Assembly (NCBI RefSeq): GCF_003032475.1
Contig: NZ_CP028369.1
Location: 1,426,001 to 1,490,000 of the forward strand
Length of the DNA stretch: 64,000 bases
Direction: 5' to 3'
Source of the DNA: Streptomyces sp. P3
GTDB taxonomy: Bacteria > Actinomycetota > Actinomycetes > Streptomycetales > Streptomycetaceae
The translations under genes and the position numbers were made by a program. Below the pieces are notes generated by a model. The model searched no databases. It had not been told where the DNA came from and worked only from the letters and a program-made list of their open reading frames with translations. Every line of letters begins with the position of its first letter. Within the stretch, counting starts at the first letter, position 1. Below are positions 25,432 to 34,200 of this stretch, piece after piece.

Positions 25432-28128
25432 TCAGTTCCACTGGCCTTCGCCCTCCGGCCCCTCGATCTCCTGTTCCGCCCAGATCGTCTTGCCCCTGGC
25501 GCCCGGGCGGGCGCCCCAGCGCCGGGACAGCTGGGCGACCAGGAGCAGTCCGCGGCCGCCCTCGTCGTAGCTGTGGGCACGGCGCATGTGGGGCGCCGTG
25601 CCGCCGGAGTCGCTGACCTCGCAGATGAGGGTGCGGTCGTGGATGAGCCGCAACTGGACGGGCGGTTCGCCGTGCCGGATGGCGTTGGTGACCAGCTCGC
25701 TCACGATCAGCTCGGTGACGAAGGCGGCGTCGGCGAGCCCCCAGTCCGCCAGCCGGCCCACCGCCTTCTTCCGGGCGTCGGCGACCGCGGCCGGGTCGGC
25801 GTCCACGTCCCAGGTGGCGACGCGGGAGGCGTCCAGCACCCGGGTGCGGGCGAGGAGGAGCGCCACGTCGTCGGCGGGCATCCGGGGCAGCAGGCTGTCG
25901 AGGACCGCGTCGCACATGACGTCCAGGGAGGCCGCCGGGGCGGTCAGGGACCGGCACAGGCGGGCGGCGCCGTCGTCCACGTCGCTGTCGCGGGACCGGG
26001 AGGCGATGAGGCCGTCGGTGTAGAGGGCGAGCAGGCTGCCCTCGGGAAGCTCCGTCTCGAGCGCCTCGAAGGGCAGCCCGCCCAGGCCCAGCGGAGGCCC
26101 CGCGGGAAGCGGCAGCAGTTCCACCACGCCGTCCGGGCGCGCCACGGCGGGCAGCGGGTGCCCGGCCCTGGCCAGCGTGCAGCGGCGCGTCACCGGGTCG
26201 TACACGGCGTACAGGCAGGTCGCCCCGACGTCGCCCGCGTTCCCCTCGTCGCCGAGCGTGTCGGCCTCGGTGGCCAGCCGGCCCACCAGGTCGTCGAGGT
26301 GGGTGAGCAGTTCACCGGGGGGCAGGTCGATGTCGGCGAGGGTGCGCACGGCCGTGCGCAGCCGCCCCATGGTCGCCGAGGCGTGGATGCCGTGGCCCAC
26401 CACGTCGCCGACGACGAGCGCGACCCTGGCGCCGGACAGCGGGATCACGTCGAACCAGTCACCGCCCACCCCGGCCCGCGCGTCGGCCGGCAGATAGCGG
26501 GAGGCGATCTCCATCGCGGACTGCTCGGGCAGCCGCTGCGGCAGCAGGCTGCGCTGCAGGGTGACGGCCGTCCTGCGTTCGCGGGTGTAGCGCCAGGCGT
26601 TGTCGATGCACACCGCCGCCTTTGCCGCCAGCTCCTCGGCCAGCACGAGGTCGTCGTGCTGGAACGGTTCCGGGCGCCGGTGCCGGGCCAGGACGGCGAC
26701 GCCGAGCGCGGCGCCGCGCGCCGACAGGGGGACGGCGATCACCGAGTGGAAACCGAAGTCGCGGATGCGGGCCGTGCGCACCGGGTCCCCGGCGACCCAG
26801 GCGGGAAGGGCCGCCCGGGTCACCTGACGGCGGACGGCCCGTCCCGTGCGCAGGCTCTCGACCGGCGGCGAGCTCTCCGGGTACACGTCGACGTCGCCCG
26901 GCCGCAGGACCGCCTCGGGGACGCCCGGCAGCACCGACTGGTGGGCGACCCGGCGCAGCGGCAGGGGCCCGCCGGTCGTGGTCTCCTCCCGGCCCGCCTC
27001 GAACGAGGTCAGCAGGTCGACGCTGACGAAGTCGGCCAGGCCCGGCACCGCCACGTCGGCCAGCTCCTGGGCGGTCCGGGTCACGTCGAGGGTGCTGCCG
27101 ATCCGGGTGCTGGCCTCGGCGATCAGCTGGAGGCGCTGGCGGGCCCGGTGCTGCTCCGTCGTGTCGTGCCCGGTGGACGCCACGCCCAGGACCCGGCCGT
27201 CCGCGTCCTGCACCCGGTAGAGATCGACCGCCCAGGCGTGCTGCCGGCCCTCGCCGGGGGCCCGCGCCACGTTCTCCACGTGCTGCGGCTCGCCGGTCTC
27301 CAGCGTCCGCCGCATCAGCCGCTCGACGTCCCGCGCCGACGCCGTGGGCAGGACGTCGGTGATCCGCAGGCCGCGCAGATACTCCTCGCCCAGTCCGAGC
27401 GCGCGCTGTGCGGCCCGGTTGGACCGGCGGAAGCGCAGGTCCGTGTCGTGCACGGAGGTCGCGCAGCAGGGGGAGTCGAGGAATCCCCAGTGCATGAGCG
27501 CGTCCTCGTCGGCCCGGGGCCGGGGCGACGAGCCCGGCACCGCGCAGACCAGCAGCCAGTCCCGGGTGCCGTCGTCCCGGGTCCGGTGATGCGCGACGAC
27601 CCTGGCCTCGACGGGACGGCCGTCCCGATGCCGTACGACGAGCACCCCGTGCCACCGCGGCAGGTCGGCGAGGGCGAGCCCGGTGGTCGGGGAACCGGCG
27701 AGGAGCACGCCCGTGGGGGGCGCGTCGGTGGGAGGCGGGCCTGTGGCAGGCGGGCCGGGGAGGGGCGGTTCGGCCGTGGGCGGACCGGCCGGGGACGGTT
27801 CGCCGGGCGACGACTCGGTGGGCGGCGGGTCGGCCGGGGGTAGGCCGGTCGGGGGCGGGTCCGCCGAGGGTAGGTCACCGGACGGTGCCCCGGTCGATGG
27901 CGGGGCGGTGGAGGGCGAGACGCTCGAGGGCGGCCCGGTCGCGGGCGGGAGGTCCGGGGCGGGCGGGGTGTGGACCAGCAGGGTTGCGGCCGGGCGGCCG
28001 ACGACCTGCTCCGGGGTGTAGCCCAGCAGTCGTGCGGCGCCCGCGTTCCAGCCCGTGACGGCGCCCTGTTCGTCGACGGTGACCCGCGCGGTGAGCACCT
28101 CGCCGACGGCCTCCGATGCCTCGCTCAT
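25432..28128 (-). CDS. PAS-GAF-SpoIIE phosphatase with C-terminal anti-sigma-type ATPase
   Basis: A roughly 898-residue multidomain regulator. An N-terminal PAS-like unit (about 10-60, ARVTVDEQGAVTGWNAGAARLL), a Pro-rich stretch of repeated P-P-T/A units (about 70-135), further PAS units (to about 330), a GAF domain (about 350-500), the PP2C-type SpoIIE phosphatase (about 520-720, with GVGGDWFDVIPLSG and DGLIASRSRDSDVDDG), and a histidine-kinase-like ATPase domain (about 750-890, SELVTNAIRHGEPPVQ). It probably controls an anti-anti-sigma pathway through serine dephosphorylation and phosphorylation. Start ATG 28128 because AGGAGAG precedes it. Confidence 0.88.
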   Translation of the reverse strand: MSEASEAVGEVLTARVTVDEQGAVTGWNAGAARLLGYTPEQVVGRPAATLLVHTPPAPDLPPATGPPSSVSPSTAPPSTGAPSGDLPSADPPPTGLPPADPPPTESSPGEPSPAGPPTAEPPLPGPPATGPPPTDAPPTGVLLAGSPTTGLALADLPRWHGVLVVRHRDGRPVEARVVAHHRTRDDGTRDWLLVCAVPGSSPRPRADEDALMHWGFLDSPCCATSVHDTDLRFRRSNRAAQRALGLGEEYLRGLRITDVLPTASARDVERLMRRTLETGEPQHVENVARAPGEGRQHAWAVDLYRVQDADGRVLGVASTGHDTTEQHRARQRLQLIAEASTRIGSTLDVTRTAQELADVAVPGLADFVSVDLLTSFEAGREETTTGGPLPLRRVAHQSVLPGVPEAVLRPGDVDVYPESSPPVESLRTGRAVRRQVTRAALPAWVAGDPVRTARIRDFGFHSVIAVPLSARGAALGVAVLARHRRPEPFQHDDLVLAEELAAKAAVCIDNAWRYTRERRTAVTLQRSLLPQRLPEQSAMEIASRYLPADARAGVGGDWFDVIPLSGARVALVVGDVVGHGIHASATMGRLRTAVRTLADIDLPPGELLTHLDDLVGRLATEADTLGDEGNAGDVGATCLYAVYDPVTRRCTLARAGHPLPAVARPDGVVELLPLPAGPPLGLGGLPFEALETELPEGSLLALYTDGLIASRSRDSDVDDGAARLCRSLTAPAASLDVMCDAVLDSLLPRMPADDVALLLARTRVLDASRVATWDVDADPAAVADARKKAVGRLADWGLADAAFVTELIVSELVTNAIRHGEPPVQLRLIHDRTLICEVSDSGGTAPHMRRAHSYDEGGRGLLLVAQLSRRWGARPGARGKTIWAEQEIEGPEGEGQWN

Positions 28129-28271
28129 CTCACTCTCCTGCGGAATGCGCAACCGGTATCATTCCCTGGTAAATCCACAGATACACGGAATCACTCACAT
28201 TTCCGGGAGAACGCCGGGGCCGCCCGCCGTCGTCGGCCCCTCCCAGCGGCGGGCCGGGGGCGCCCCGGCGC

Positions 28272-29753
28272 TCACACCCCTTCCGGTGCTTCTTCCGCGC
28301 CCCGCCGCCCCTCCGGCAGGCTGCCGCCCACGGTGAAGCCGATCACCGAGCCGCCGCCCGCGCGCCGCGCGGCGAACGGCGCGCCGCCGTGGGCCAGCGC
28401 CACCTCCCGCACGATGGACAGGCCGAGGCCGGATCCGGGGCGGGAGCGGGCGTCGGCGGCGCGGTAGAAGCGGTCGAAGACGCGCGTGAGGTCCGCCTCG
28501 GCGATGCCGGGCCCGCGGTCGAGGACCTCGACGCGGACGACGCCCGGCCGGGCGGGCCCGGTGACGGCGATCTCGACGGGCGCGCGGCCGTCCCGGTCGA
28601 ACTTGGTGGCGTTCTCCACGAGGTTGGACACCGCCCGCTGGAGCATGCCCGGCCGCCCGTAGGAGCTGGTGTCACCGCGCGCCCTCAGCAGGATCTGCCG
28701 TCCGGTGCGGCGTCGGGCGAGGGCCGCCACCTCCTCGGCGAGGTCGGCGAGGTCCAGCTTGCGCGGCGGCTCGGCGTCGGACTGGCCGGCCGCGAGGTCG
28801 ACGAGCTCGTTGACCAGGTCGGTCAGCTCCCGGGCCTCCTGGCCGAGGTCCGCCACCAGCTCGTCGCGGATGTCCGGCGGCAGCTCGTCGATGCGGTGCA
28901 GCAGGGAGATGTTGGTCCGCAACGACGTCAGCGGCGTGCGCAGTTCGTGCCCCGCGTCCTGGACGAGCCGCCGCTGGTCCTCCTCCGACTGGGCGAGCCG
29001 GCCCAGCATGCGGTCGAACGCGCGGCCCAGCCGGCCCACCTCGTCGTGGCCGGTGACGGGCACCTGCACGCCGAGCCGCCGGGTGCGGGCGACGCTCTCG
29101 GCGGCGGTGGTGAGGATCACCAGGCGGTGCGTGATGCGCCGGGCCAGCCACCAGCCGAACAGCCCCGCGGCCGTCACGACCGCGGCCATCAGGATCAGCG
29201 TGCGCTGCTGGAGCGCCCGCAGCAGGTCCTCGGTGTCGCTGAACTCCTGCGCCACCTGGACCGCGCCCCGCCCGCCGCCGAGCGAGACGGTCGCGATGCG
29301 GTAGACGTCGCTGCCGACGTCGACGTCCTTGTGCTCGGCCATCCGCCCGGCGTCGGCGGCGCCCGCCACCGTGCGGTCGGCGGCCACCACCGGCAGACCG
29401 GGTGTGCCGGCGTCCACGACCCTCCCGTCCGGGCCGAGCACCTGCACGTCCGTGCGGGCCGGCCGCACGATGTCGTGCCCGGGCTCGGCCGAGGAGAAGT
29501 CCTCCGGCGCCATCCGCTGGTCGCGCACCTCGTCCCGCAGGTCCTGCACGACCTCGTCGAACACCGACTCCTGGTCGACCCGGACCAGCCGGGCGGCCGC
29601 CGAGTAGGACAGGACGCCGACGAGGACGGTGACGGCGGCGGTCACGGCCGCGAAGGACACCGCGAAGGTGGTGCGCAGCGACACCAGCTTCGGCCGCGGC
29701 CGGGACAGGAACGAGGGCAGCAGTCGGCGCAGCGTCGGGCGCTGACGGCTCAC
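28272..29753 (-). CDS. Two-component sensor histidine kinase (MprB/CseC-like)
   Basis: A 493-residue membrane kinase. Two transmembrane helices (about 28-50 and 185-205) enclose a roughly 130-residue extracytoplasmic sensor; a HAMP region, the HisKA site DAGHELRTPLTSLRTN, then the ATPase domain with the N-box NLVENATKFD, the G1 box DRGPGI and the G2 box GSGLGLSIV follow. The GTG start at 29753 lies 11 bp beyond the response-regulator stop, so it is co-transcribed with that gene, its likely partner. The signal is unknown. Confidence 0.93.
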   Translation of the reverse strand: MSRQRPTLRRLLPSFLSRPRPKLVSLRTTFAVSFAAVTAAVTVLVGVLSYSAAARLVRVDQESVFDEVVQDLRDEVRDQRMAPEDFSSAEPGHDIVRPARTDVQVLGPDGRVVDAGTPGLPVVAADRTVAGAADAGRMAEHKDVDVGSDVYRIATVSLGGGRGAVQVAQEFSDTEDLLRALQQRTLILMAAVVTAAGLFGWWLARRITHRLVILTTAAESVARTRRLGVQVPVTGHDEVGRLGRAFDRMLGRLAQSEEDQRRLVQDAGHELRTPLTSLRTNISLLHRIDELPPDIRDELVADLGQEARELTDLVNELVDLAAGQSDAEPPRKLDLADLAEEVAALARRRTGRQILLRARGDTSSYGRPGMLQRAVSNLVENATKFDRDGRAPVEIAVTGPARPGVVRVEVLDRGPGIAEADLTRVFDRFYRAADARSRPGSGLGLSIVREVALAHGGAPFAARRAGGGSVIGFTVGGSLPEGRRGAEEAPEGV

Positions 29754-29764
29754 CCGCGCGGCCC

Positions 29765-30478
29765 TCAGTCCTCGCGCAGCACGTAACCCACGCCGCGCAC
29801 GGTGTGGATCAGCTGCGGCGCGCCGGGCTGGTCGAGCTTGCGGCGCAGGTAGCCGACGTAGACGGCGAGGTTCTTGGAACCGGGGCCGAAGTCGTAGCCC
29901 CAGATGCGGTCGTAGATCGTGGAGTGGTCCAGGACGATCCCGGCGTTGCGCACCAGCAGTTCCAGCAGCTCGAACTCGGTGCGGGTGAGCTCCAGCTCCC
30001 GTCCGCCCCGCCAGGCCCGCCGCGCCTGCGGGTCCATGCGCAGCCCGGCCGCCTCCACGTGGCGCTCCGGCGTCGGCCTGGGAGCGTCGGGGACGGGCAC
30101 GACGGCGTCGGCGCCGGTCCGGCGCAGCAGCGCCCGCAGCCGGGCGAAGACCTCCTCGACGTCGAACGGCTTGACGACGTAGTCGTCGGCGCCCGCGTCC
30201 AGTCCGGCGATCCGGTCGGCGGTCTCCACCAGCGCGGTCAGCATCAGGACGGGTGTGCGGTCGCCCTCGGCGCGCAGCACCCGGCAGACCTGGAGTCCGT
30301 CGATCCCGGGCATCATCACGTCGAGGACGAGCACGTCCGGCGGGTTCCTGTGGGCCTGCGCCAGCGCCTCGACGCCGTCGGCGACCGCGGTGACCCGGTA
30401 GCCCTCCAGGGCCAGGGCGCGTTCCAGGGCGTTGCGGATGGCACGGTCGTCTTCGGCGAGCAGCACGGTGGGAGGCAC
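29765..30478 (-). CDS. OmpR-family response regulator
   Basis: A 237-residue regulator with an N-terminal receiver (acidic LAEDDRA, phospho-Asp in LVLDVMMPGIDG, Lys in VVKPFDVEEV) and a C-terminal winged helix (about 135-235, LTRTEFELLELLVRNAG, YVGYLRRKLDQPG, TVRGVGYVLRED). Start GTG 30478 opens directly on the receiver (VPPTVLLAEDD). The frame continues upstream with no domain content. It pairs with the sensor kinase 11 bp downstream. Confidence 0.94.
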   Translation of the reverse strand: MPPTVLLAEDDRAIRNALERALALEGYRVTAVADGVEALAQAHRNPPDVLVLDVMMPGIDGLQVCRVLRAEGDRTPVLMLTALVETADRIAGLDAGADDYVVKPFDVEEVFARLRALLRRTGADAVVPVPDAPRPTPERHVEAAGLRMDPQARRAWRGGRELELTRTEFELLELLVRNAGIVLDHSTIYDRIWGYDFGPGSKNLAVYVGYLRRKLDQPGAPQLIHTVRGVGYVLRED

Positions 30479-30610
30479 CCGCCCAGTCTGCCAAGGCCTC
30501 CGGCGGTTGGGCCGGGGGGAGGGTCGTACGGTCACCCTTCTTACTCGGCTCTCACCGTCCGGATGGGCGTGTCCGGGGGCTGCCGCCACCGGACCCCGCT
30601 TCGGCCCGAA

Positions 30611-30642
30611 CGGCCTCGCCCTCGAGCGCCGGACGGGCTGAA
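30611..30642. repeat. Streptomyces intergenic repeat (CGCCGGACGGGCTG type)
   Basis: The sequence gccctcgagcgccggacggg followed by ctga matches a short element scattered through intergenic DNA of many Streptomyces genomes, usually at 3' ends and often part of a stem. It lies in the 235-bp non-coding gap between the response regulator start and the FMN reductase stop. No other feature seen there. Confidence 0.5.
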
Positions 30643-30713
30643 GCGTCCCGACCCGGCACTCCCGGGTCGGCGCCGGGCCGGATTTCCCTGCCCGGCGCTC
30701 CGAGAGGCGGCGG

Positions 30714-31322
30714 TCACCGGGCGGCGAGTGCCGCCAGCCGGTCGGCGAAGGGCACCACCGTGACCTCGTCGCTGTCGGCCTTCGCCGGCCGGGACGACGG
30801 CGACAGCGCCGACAGGCCCGTCATCAGCGCGGTCAGCTCGCCCGCCGCGCGGTCGATCCGCTCCGGCAGACCCTGCGCGCCCCAGTCCTCCGAGGCCGCG
30901 TAGACGGCCGTCGGGACGACGACGGCGCGCAGGTAGGAGAAGAGCGGCCGCAGAGCGTGCTCCAGCACCAGCGAGTGGCGCGCGGAGCCGCCGGTGGCGG
31001 CGACCAGCACCGGCTTGCCGGCCATCGCGTCCGGGTCGAGCACGTCGAAGAAGGACTTGAACAGGCCGCTGTAGGACGCGGAGAACACCGGAGTGACGAC
31101 GATCAGTCCGTCCGCCGCCGTCACCGCCTCCAGCGCGGCCGCGAGCCGCCGTCCGGGGAAGCCGTTGGTGAGGTTGTGGGCGATCTCGACGGCCAGGTCG
31201 CGCAGCTCCACGACCTCGACGTCGACGGACGCGTGCCGTTGCACCGCCCCGGCGAGCCGGTCGGCCAGCAGCCGGGTGGACGACGGGACGCTCAGCCCCG
31301 CCGAGACCACGACGAGCCTCAT
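30714..31322 (-). CDS. LLM-partnered FMN reductase (CE1759 family)
   Basis: A 202-residue NADPH-dependent FMN reductase-fold protein. The flavodoxin-like fold begins with MRLVVVSAGLSVPSSTRLLADRL and has the FMN loop VTPVFSASYSGLFKSFFDV. The ATG at 31322 overlaps the stop of the LLM oxidoreductase (ATGA), matching the known pairing of CE1759 reductases with CE1758 LLM enzymes. It most likely supplies reduced FMN to that partner. Confidence 0.9.
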   Translation of the reverse strand: MRLVVVSAGLSVPSSTRLLADRLAGAVQRHASVDVEVVELRDLAVEIAHNLTNGFPGRRLAAALEAVTAADGLIVVTPVFSASYSGLFKSFFDVLDPDAMAGKPVLVAATGGSARHSLVLEHALRPLFSYLRAVVVPTAVYAASEDWGAQGLPERIDRAAGELTALMTGLSALSPSSRPAKADSDEVTVVPFADRLAALAAR

Positions 31323-32437
31323 GCCACGACCTCCTTCTCCGCCTTGCCCCCGTCGGCCCCGTCGTCCTGCTTCCGCGCGAGCAGCGACCCGTGGGTCGGC
31401 GCGTCCGGCACGTCGGCCGGACGGCCCTCGGCGAACTCCTTGCGCAGCACCGGCACGACCTCCTCGCCGAGCAGGTCGAGCTGCTCCAGCACCGTCTTCA
31501 GCGGCAGCCCGGCGTGATCCAGGAGGAACAGCTGACGCTGGTAGTCGCCCGCGTACTCGCGGAACTTCAGGGTCTTCTCGATGACCTGCTCGGGCGTGCC
31601 GACGGTGAGCGGGGTCTGGTCGGTGAAGTCCTCCAGGGACGGCCCGTGCCCGTAGACCGGGGCGTTGTCGAAGTACGGCCGGAACTCGCGCACCGCGTCC
31701 TGCGAGTTCCTCCGCATGAACACCTGGCCGCCCAGGCCGACGATGGCCTGCTCGGGCGTGCCGTGCCCGTAGTGCGCGTACCGGGCGCGGTAGAGCTCGA
31801 CCATCCGCCGGGTGTGGTCGGCGGGCCAGAAGATGTTGTTGTGGAAGAAGCCGTCTCCGTAGAACGCGGCCTGCTCGGCGATCTCGGGCGAGCGGATGGA
31901 GCCGTGCCAGACGAACGGCGGCACGTCGTCCAGCGGGCGGGGTGTGGAGGTGAAGCCCTGCAGCGCGGTGCGGAACTTCCCCTCCCAGTCGACGACGTCC
32001 TCGCGCCACAGCCTGCGCAGCAGGGCGTAGTTCTCGATGGCGAGGTTGATGCCCTCGCGGATGTCCTGCCCGAACCAGGGGTAGACCGGGCCGGTGTTGC
32101 CGCGCCCCATCATCAGGTCCACGCGCCCGTCGGCCAGGTGCTGGAGCATCGCGAAGTCCTCGGCGATCTTCACCGGGTCGTTCGTGGTGATGAGGGTGGT
32201 GGAGGTGGAGAGGACCAGCTTCTCCGTCCGCGCGGCGATGTAGCCGAGCATGGTGGTCGGGGACGAGGGCACGAACGGCGGGTTGTGGTGCTCGCCGGTC
32301 GCGAAGACGTCGAGGCCGACCTCCTCCGCCTTCAGCGCGATCGCCACCATGGCCTTGATCCGCTCGCGCTCGGTCGGCGTACGGCCCGTGGTGGGGTCCG
32401 GCGTGACATCGCCGACGCTGAAGATCCCGAACTGCAT
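31319..32437 (-). CDS. LLM-class flavin-dependent oxidoreductase (CE1758 family)
   Basis: A 372-residue luciferase-like monooxygenase. It begins MQFGIFSVGDVTPDPTTGR and has the bacterial-luciferase TIM-barrel pattern (FATGEHHNPPFVPSSPTTML, VDLMMGRGNTGPVYPWFG, VFMRRNSQDAVREF). It oxidises an unknown substrate with FMNH2 and oxygen, presumably supplied by the overlapping FMN reductase. Both are encoded as a two-gene operon. Confidence 0.91.
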   Translation of the reverse strand: MQFGIFSVGDVTPDPTTGRTPTERERIKAMVAIALKAEEVGLDVFATGEHHNPPFVPSSPTTMLGYIAARTEKLVLSTSTTLITTNDPVKIAEDFAMLQHLADGRVDLMMGRGNTGPVYPWFGQDIREGINLAIENYALLRRLWREDVVDWEGKFRTALQGFTSTPRPLDDVPPFVWHGSIRSPEIAEQAAFYGDGFFHNNIFWPADHTRRMVELYRARYAHYGHGTPEQAIVGLGGQVFMRRNSQDAVREFRPYFDNAPVYGHGPSLEDFTDQTPLTVGTPEQVIEKTLKFREYAGDYQRQLFLLDHAGLPLKTVLEQLDLLGEEVVPVLRKEFAEGRPADVPDAPTHGSLLARKQDDGADGGKAEKEVVA

Positions 32438-32573
32438 GGTCGCTCACCCTCCAGGTTGTTGACGCTTCAACTATACCCGGAGAACGGCGACCCGCCCATG
32501 GCTATTCCCCCGCCGCCGGCCCTGGCCACTGCCGGCGACCCGCCCCCGGCGTTCCCGGCCGCTCCCCCTCCGT

Positions 32574-33242
32574 TCACCCCTTCCAGTGCGGGTCGCGGCC
32601 GGTCCGCGCGAGCAGCCGTTCGAACGGCGACGCGCCCTCGGCCGCCGCCACCGCCTCGCCGAACACCCCCATCCGCCGGGCCGTCGGCTCCAGCACGGCG
32701 ACCGCCCCGGCCAGCTCCGCCACCACCGCCTCGTCGGCCTCCGGGAACTCCTGGCCGGTGGCCCGCGCCAGATCCCACACGTGCACGGTCAGATCCAGCA
32801 GCGCCATCGAGCCGACCAGCCGCGCCGGCATGTCCATCGCGCCCGTGGTGCCCTCCTCGGCGCCCGGCGCGGACCAGGCCGCCACCAGCAGGTCCGTCTC
32901 CGCCACCAGCCGCGCGCGCCAGTCCGGCCCCGCACCAACCCGGTCGGGGGCCTCCCCGAAGTCGGACGCCTCCTTCGCCGCCAGCCGCTGGAACTGGACG
33001 ACCACCTGGAACACATGGTTGACCAGGGCCTTCACGTCGTACTCCGCACAGGGCGTGGGGTCGGCCAGCGCCGCGTCCGGGATGCCCCGCAGCACCGGCC
33101 CGACCCGCTCGCGCGCCCTGCCGAGCAGGTCGCCGATACCGTACGCGCTCCCCCGGCCGTCACCGGAGCCGATACCGTCACCGCTGCCGAACCCGCGGTC
33201 GATGCCGCTGTCGTCGCCACTGCCGCTGTCGTCGATGTCCAT
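32574..33242 (-). CDS. TIGR03086-family metal-binding protein (DinB/mycothiol-isomerase-like)
   Basis: A 222-residue protein. The core (about 40-215) is a DinB-like four-helix bundle, with histidines in LVNHVFQVVVQFQR and LTVHVWDLARATGQ as likely metal ligands. TIGR03086 proteins resemble mycothiol-dependent maleylpyruvate isomerase N-terminal domains, but the reaction is unknown. The first 33 residues are a Gly/Ser/Asp-rich tail (DDSGSGDDSGIDRGFGSGDG) that may be disordered or may belong to an extended start. It is divergent from the AraC regulator with 63 bp between. Confidence 0.82.
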   Translation of the reverse strand: MDIDDSGSGDDSGIDRGFGSGDGIGSGDGRGSAYGIGDLLGRARERVGPVLRGIPDAALADPTPCAEYDVKALVNHVFQVVVQFQRLAAKEASDFGEAPDRVGAGPDWRARLVAETDLLVAAWSAPGAEEGTTGAMDMPARLVGSMALLDLTVHVWDLARATGQEFPEADEAVVAELAGAVAVLEPTARRMGVFGEAVAAAEGASPFERLLARTGRDPHWKG

Positions 33243-33305
33243 ACCTCGACCGTAGGGACACCCGACACCGCCCGTCTTGAAGAAACGCGACGTACGATCC
33301 GGTCC

Positions 33306-34127
33306 ATGGCCGCCCCCCGCCGCGACACCCGCGGGATCGTCGACCCGGCCGGGCTGCTGGCCCGCGTGCGGTTCCGCCGCCACCGGCCCGCCGAGCCGCT
33401 GCGCCGTCACGTCGAGACGTACTGGCTGATCGACTGGGACCTGCCCGAGCCGTACGCCTCCCACATCGTCCCGCACCCGTCCGTCAACCTCACCTTCCAG
33501 TGGGAGGAGGCCGACGGCCCGGCCTACGGCGAGCTGACCGGCGTCGCCCGCGGCCTCTACACCCGCAGGCTCACCGGCCGGGGACGGGTCTGCGGGGTGA
33601 AGTTCCGGCCCGGCGGCTTCCGCCCGTACGCCCCCGCGGAACCCGTCACGCACTGGACCGGCCGTGTCCTGCCCGCCCGGGACGTCTTCCCCCGGGCCGG
33701 CGGCGACACCCCCCGGACGGTGACCGGACCCGCCGACGACCTGGACCGGGTCGCCGCCCTCGACGCCTTCCTGCTCTCTCTCGACCCCGAGCCCGACCCG
33801 CGCGCCGACCAGGCCATGGACCTGGTCGAGCGGATCCGCGCCGACCGGACCGTGCGCCGTGTCGCCGACCTCGCCCACGCCGAGGGCCTCTCAGTACGGG
33901 CGCTGCAACGGCTCTTCGCCGCCTACGTCGGCGTCAGCCCGAAGTGGGCCATCCTCCGCCACCGCCTGCACGAGGCCCTGGAACTCGCCGGCACCCGGCA
34001 GGACCTCGACTGGGCCGGCCTCGCCGCCGACCTCGGCTACGCCGACCAGGCCCATCTGGCCCGCGACTTCACCACCACCGTCGGCCTCCCCCCGGCCGCC
34101 TACGCCCAGGCCGCCCGTACCCCATAG
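33306..34127 (+). CDS. AraC-family regulator with DUF6597 N-terminal domain
   Basis: A 273-residue regulator. The N-terminal part (about 25-150) carries the AraC-associated DUF6597 pattern (LRRHVETYWLIDWDLPEP, then VKFRPGGFRPY), and the C-terminal part (about 165-270) has two helix-turn-helix units (RVADLAHAEGLSVRALQRLF and AADLGYADQAHLARDFTTTV). It may regulate the divergent TIGR03086 gene. Start ATG 33306. Confidence 0.88.
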   Translation: MAAPRRDTRGIVDPAGLLARVRFRRHRPAEPLRRHVETYWLIDWDLPEPYASHIVPHPSVNLTFQWEEADGPAYGELTGVARGLYTRRLTGRGRVCGVKFRPGGFRPYAPAEPVTHWTGRVLPARDVFPRAGGDTPRTVTGPADDLDRVAALDAFLLSLDPEPDPRADQAMDLVERIRADRTVRRVADLAHAEGLSVRALQRLFAAYVGVSPKWAILRHRLHEALELAGTRQDLDWAGLAADLGYADQAHLARDFTTTVGLPPAAYAQAARTP

Positions 34128-34200
34128 CCCCGGGCCCGGCCGCGCGCCGTGGGCCCGGCCCGCACGCCGCAGCCGGTCGGCCGGTCGCCTGCTGGTTTTT
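34128..34200. terminator. Convergent gap with a T-run, probable terminator
   Basis: The 73-bp gap between the convergent stops at 34127 and 34201 is GC-rich with imperfect inverted sequence (cccgggcccggc / gggcccggcccg) and ends in a run of six T residues on the plus strand (34195-34200). This would suit termination of the AraC transcript. Confidence 0.4.

Noticed and set aside
29754..30494. Extension of the sensor kinase through the response regulator
   Set aside because: It is merely an open antiphase frame; the kinase starts at GTG 29753 and the regulator has its own frame with all receiver motifs.
18426..34127. Secondary-metabolite gene cluster
   Set aside because: LLM, SDR and methyltransferase-like genes are scattered and no core synthase (PKS, NRPS, terpene or RiPP) is present.
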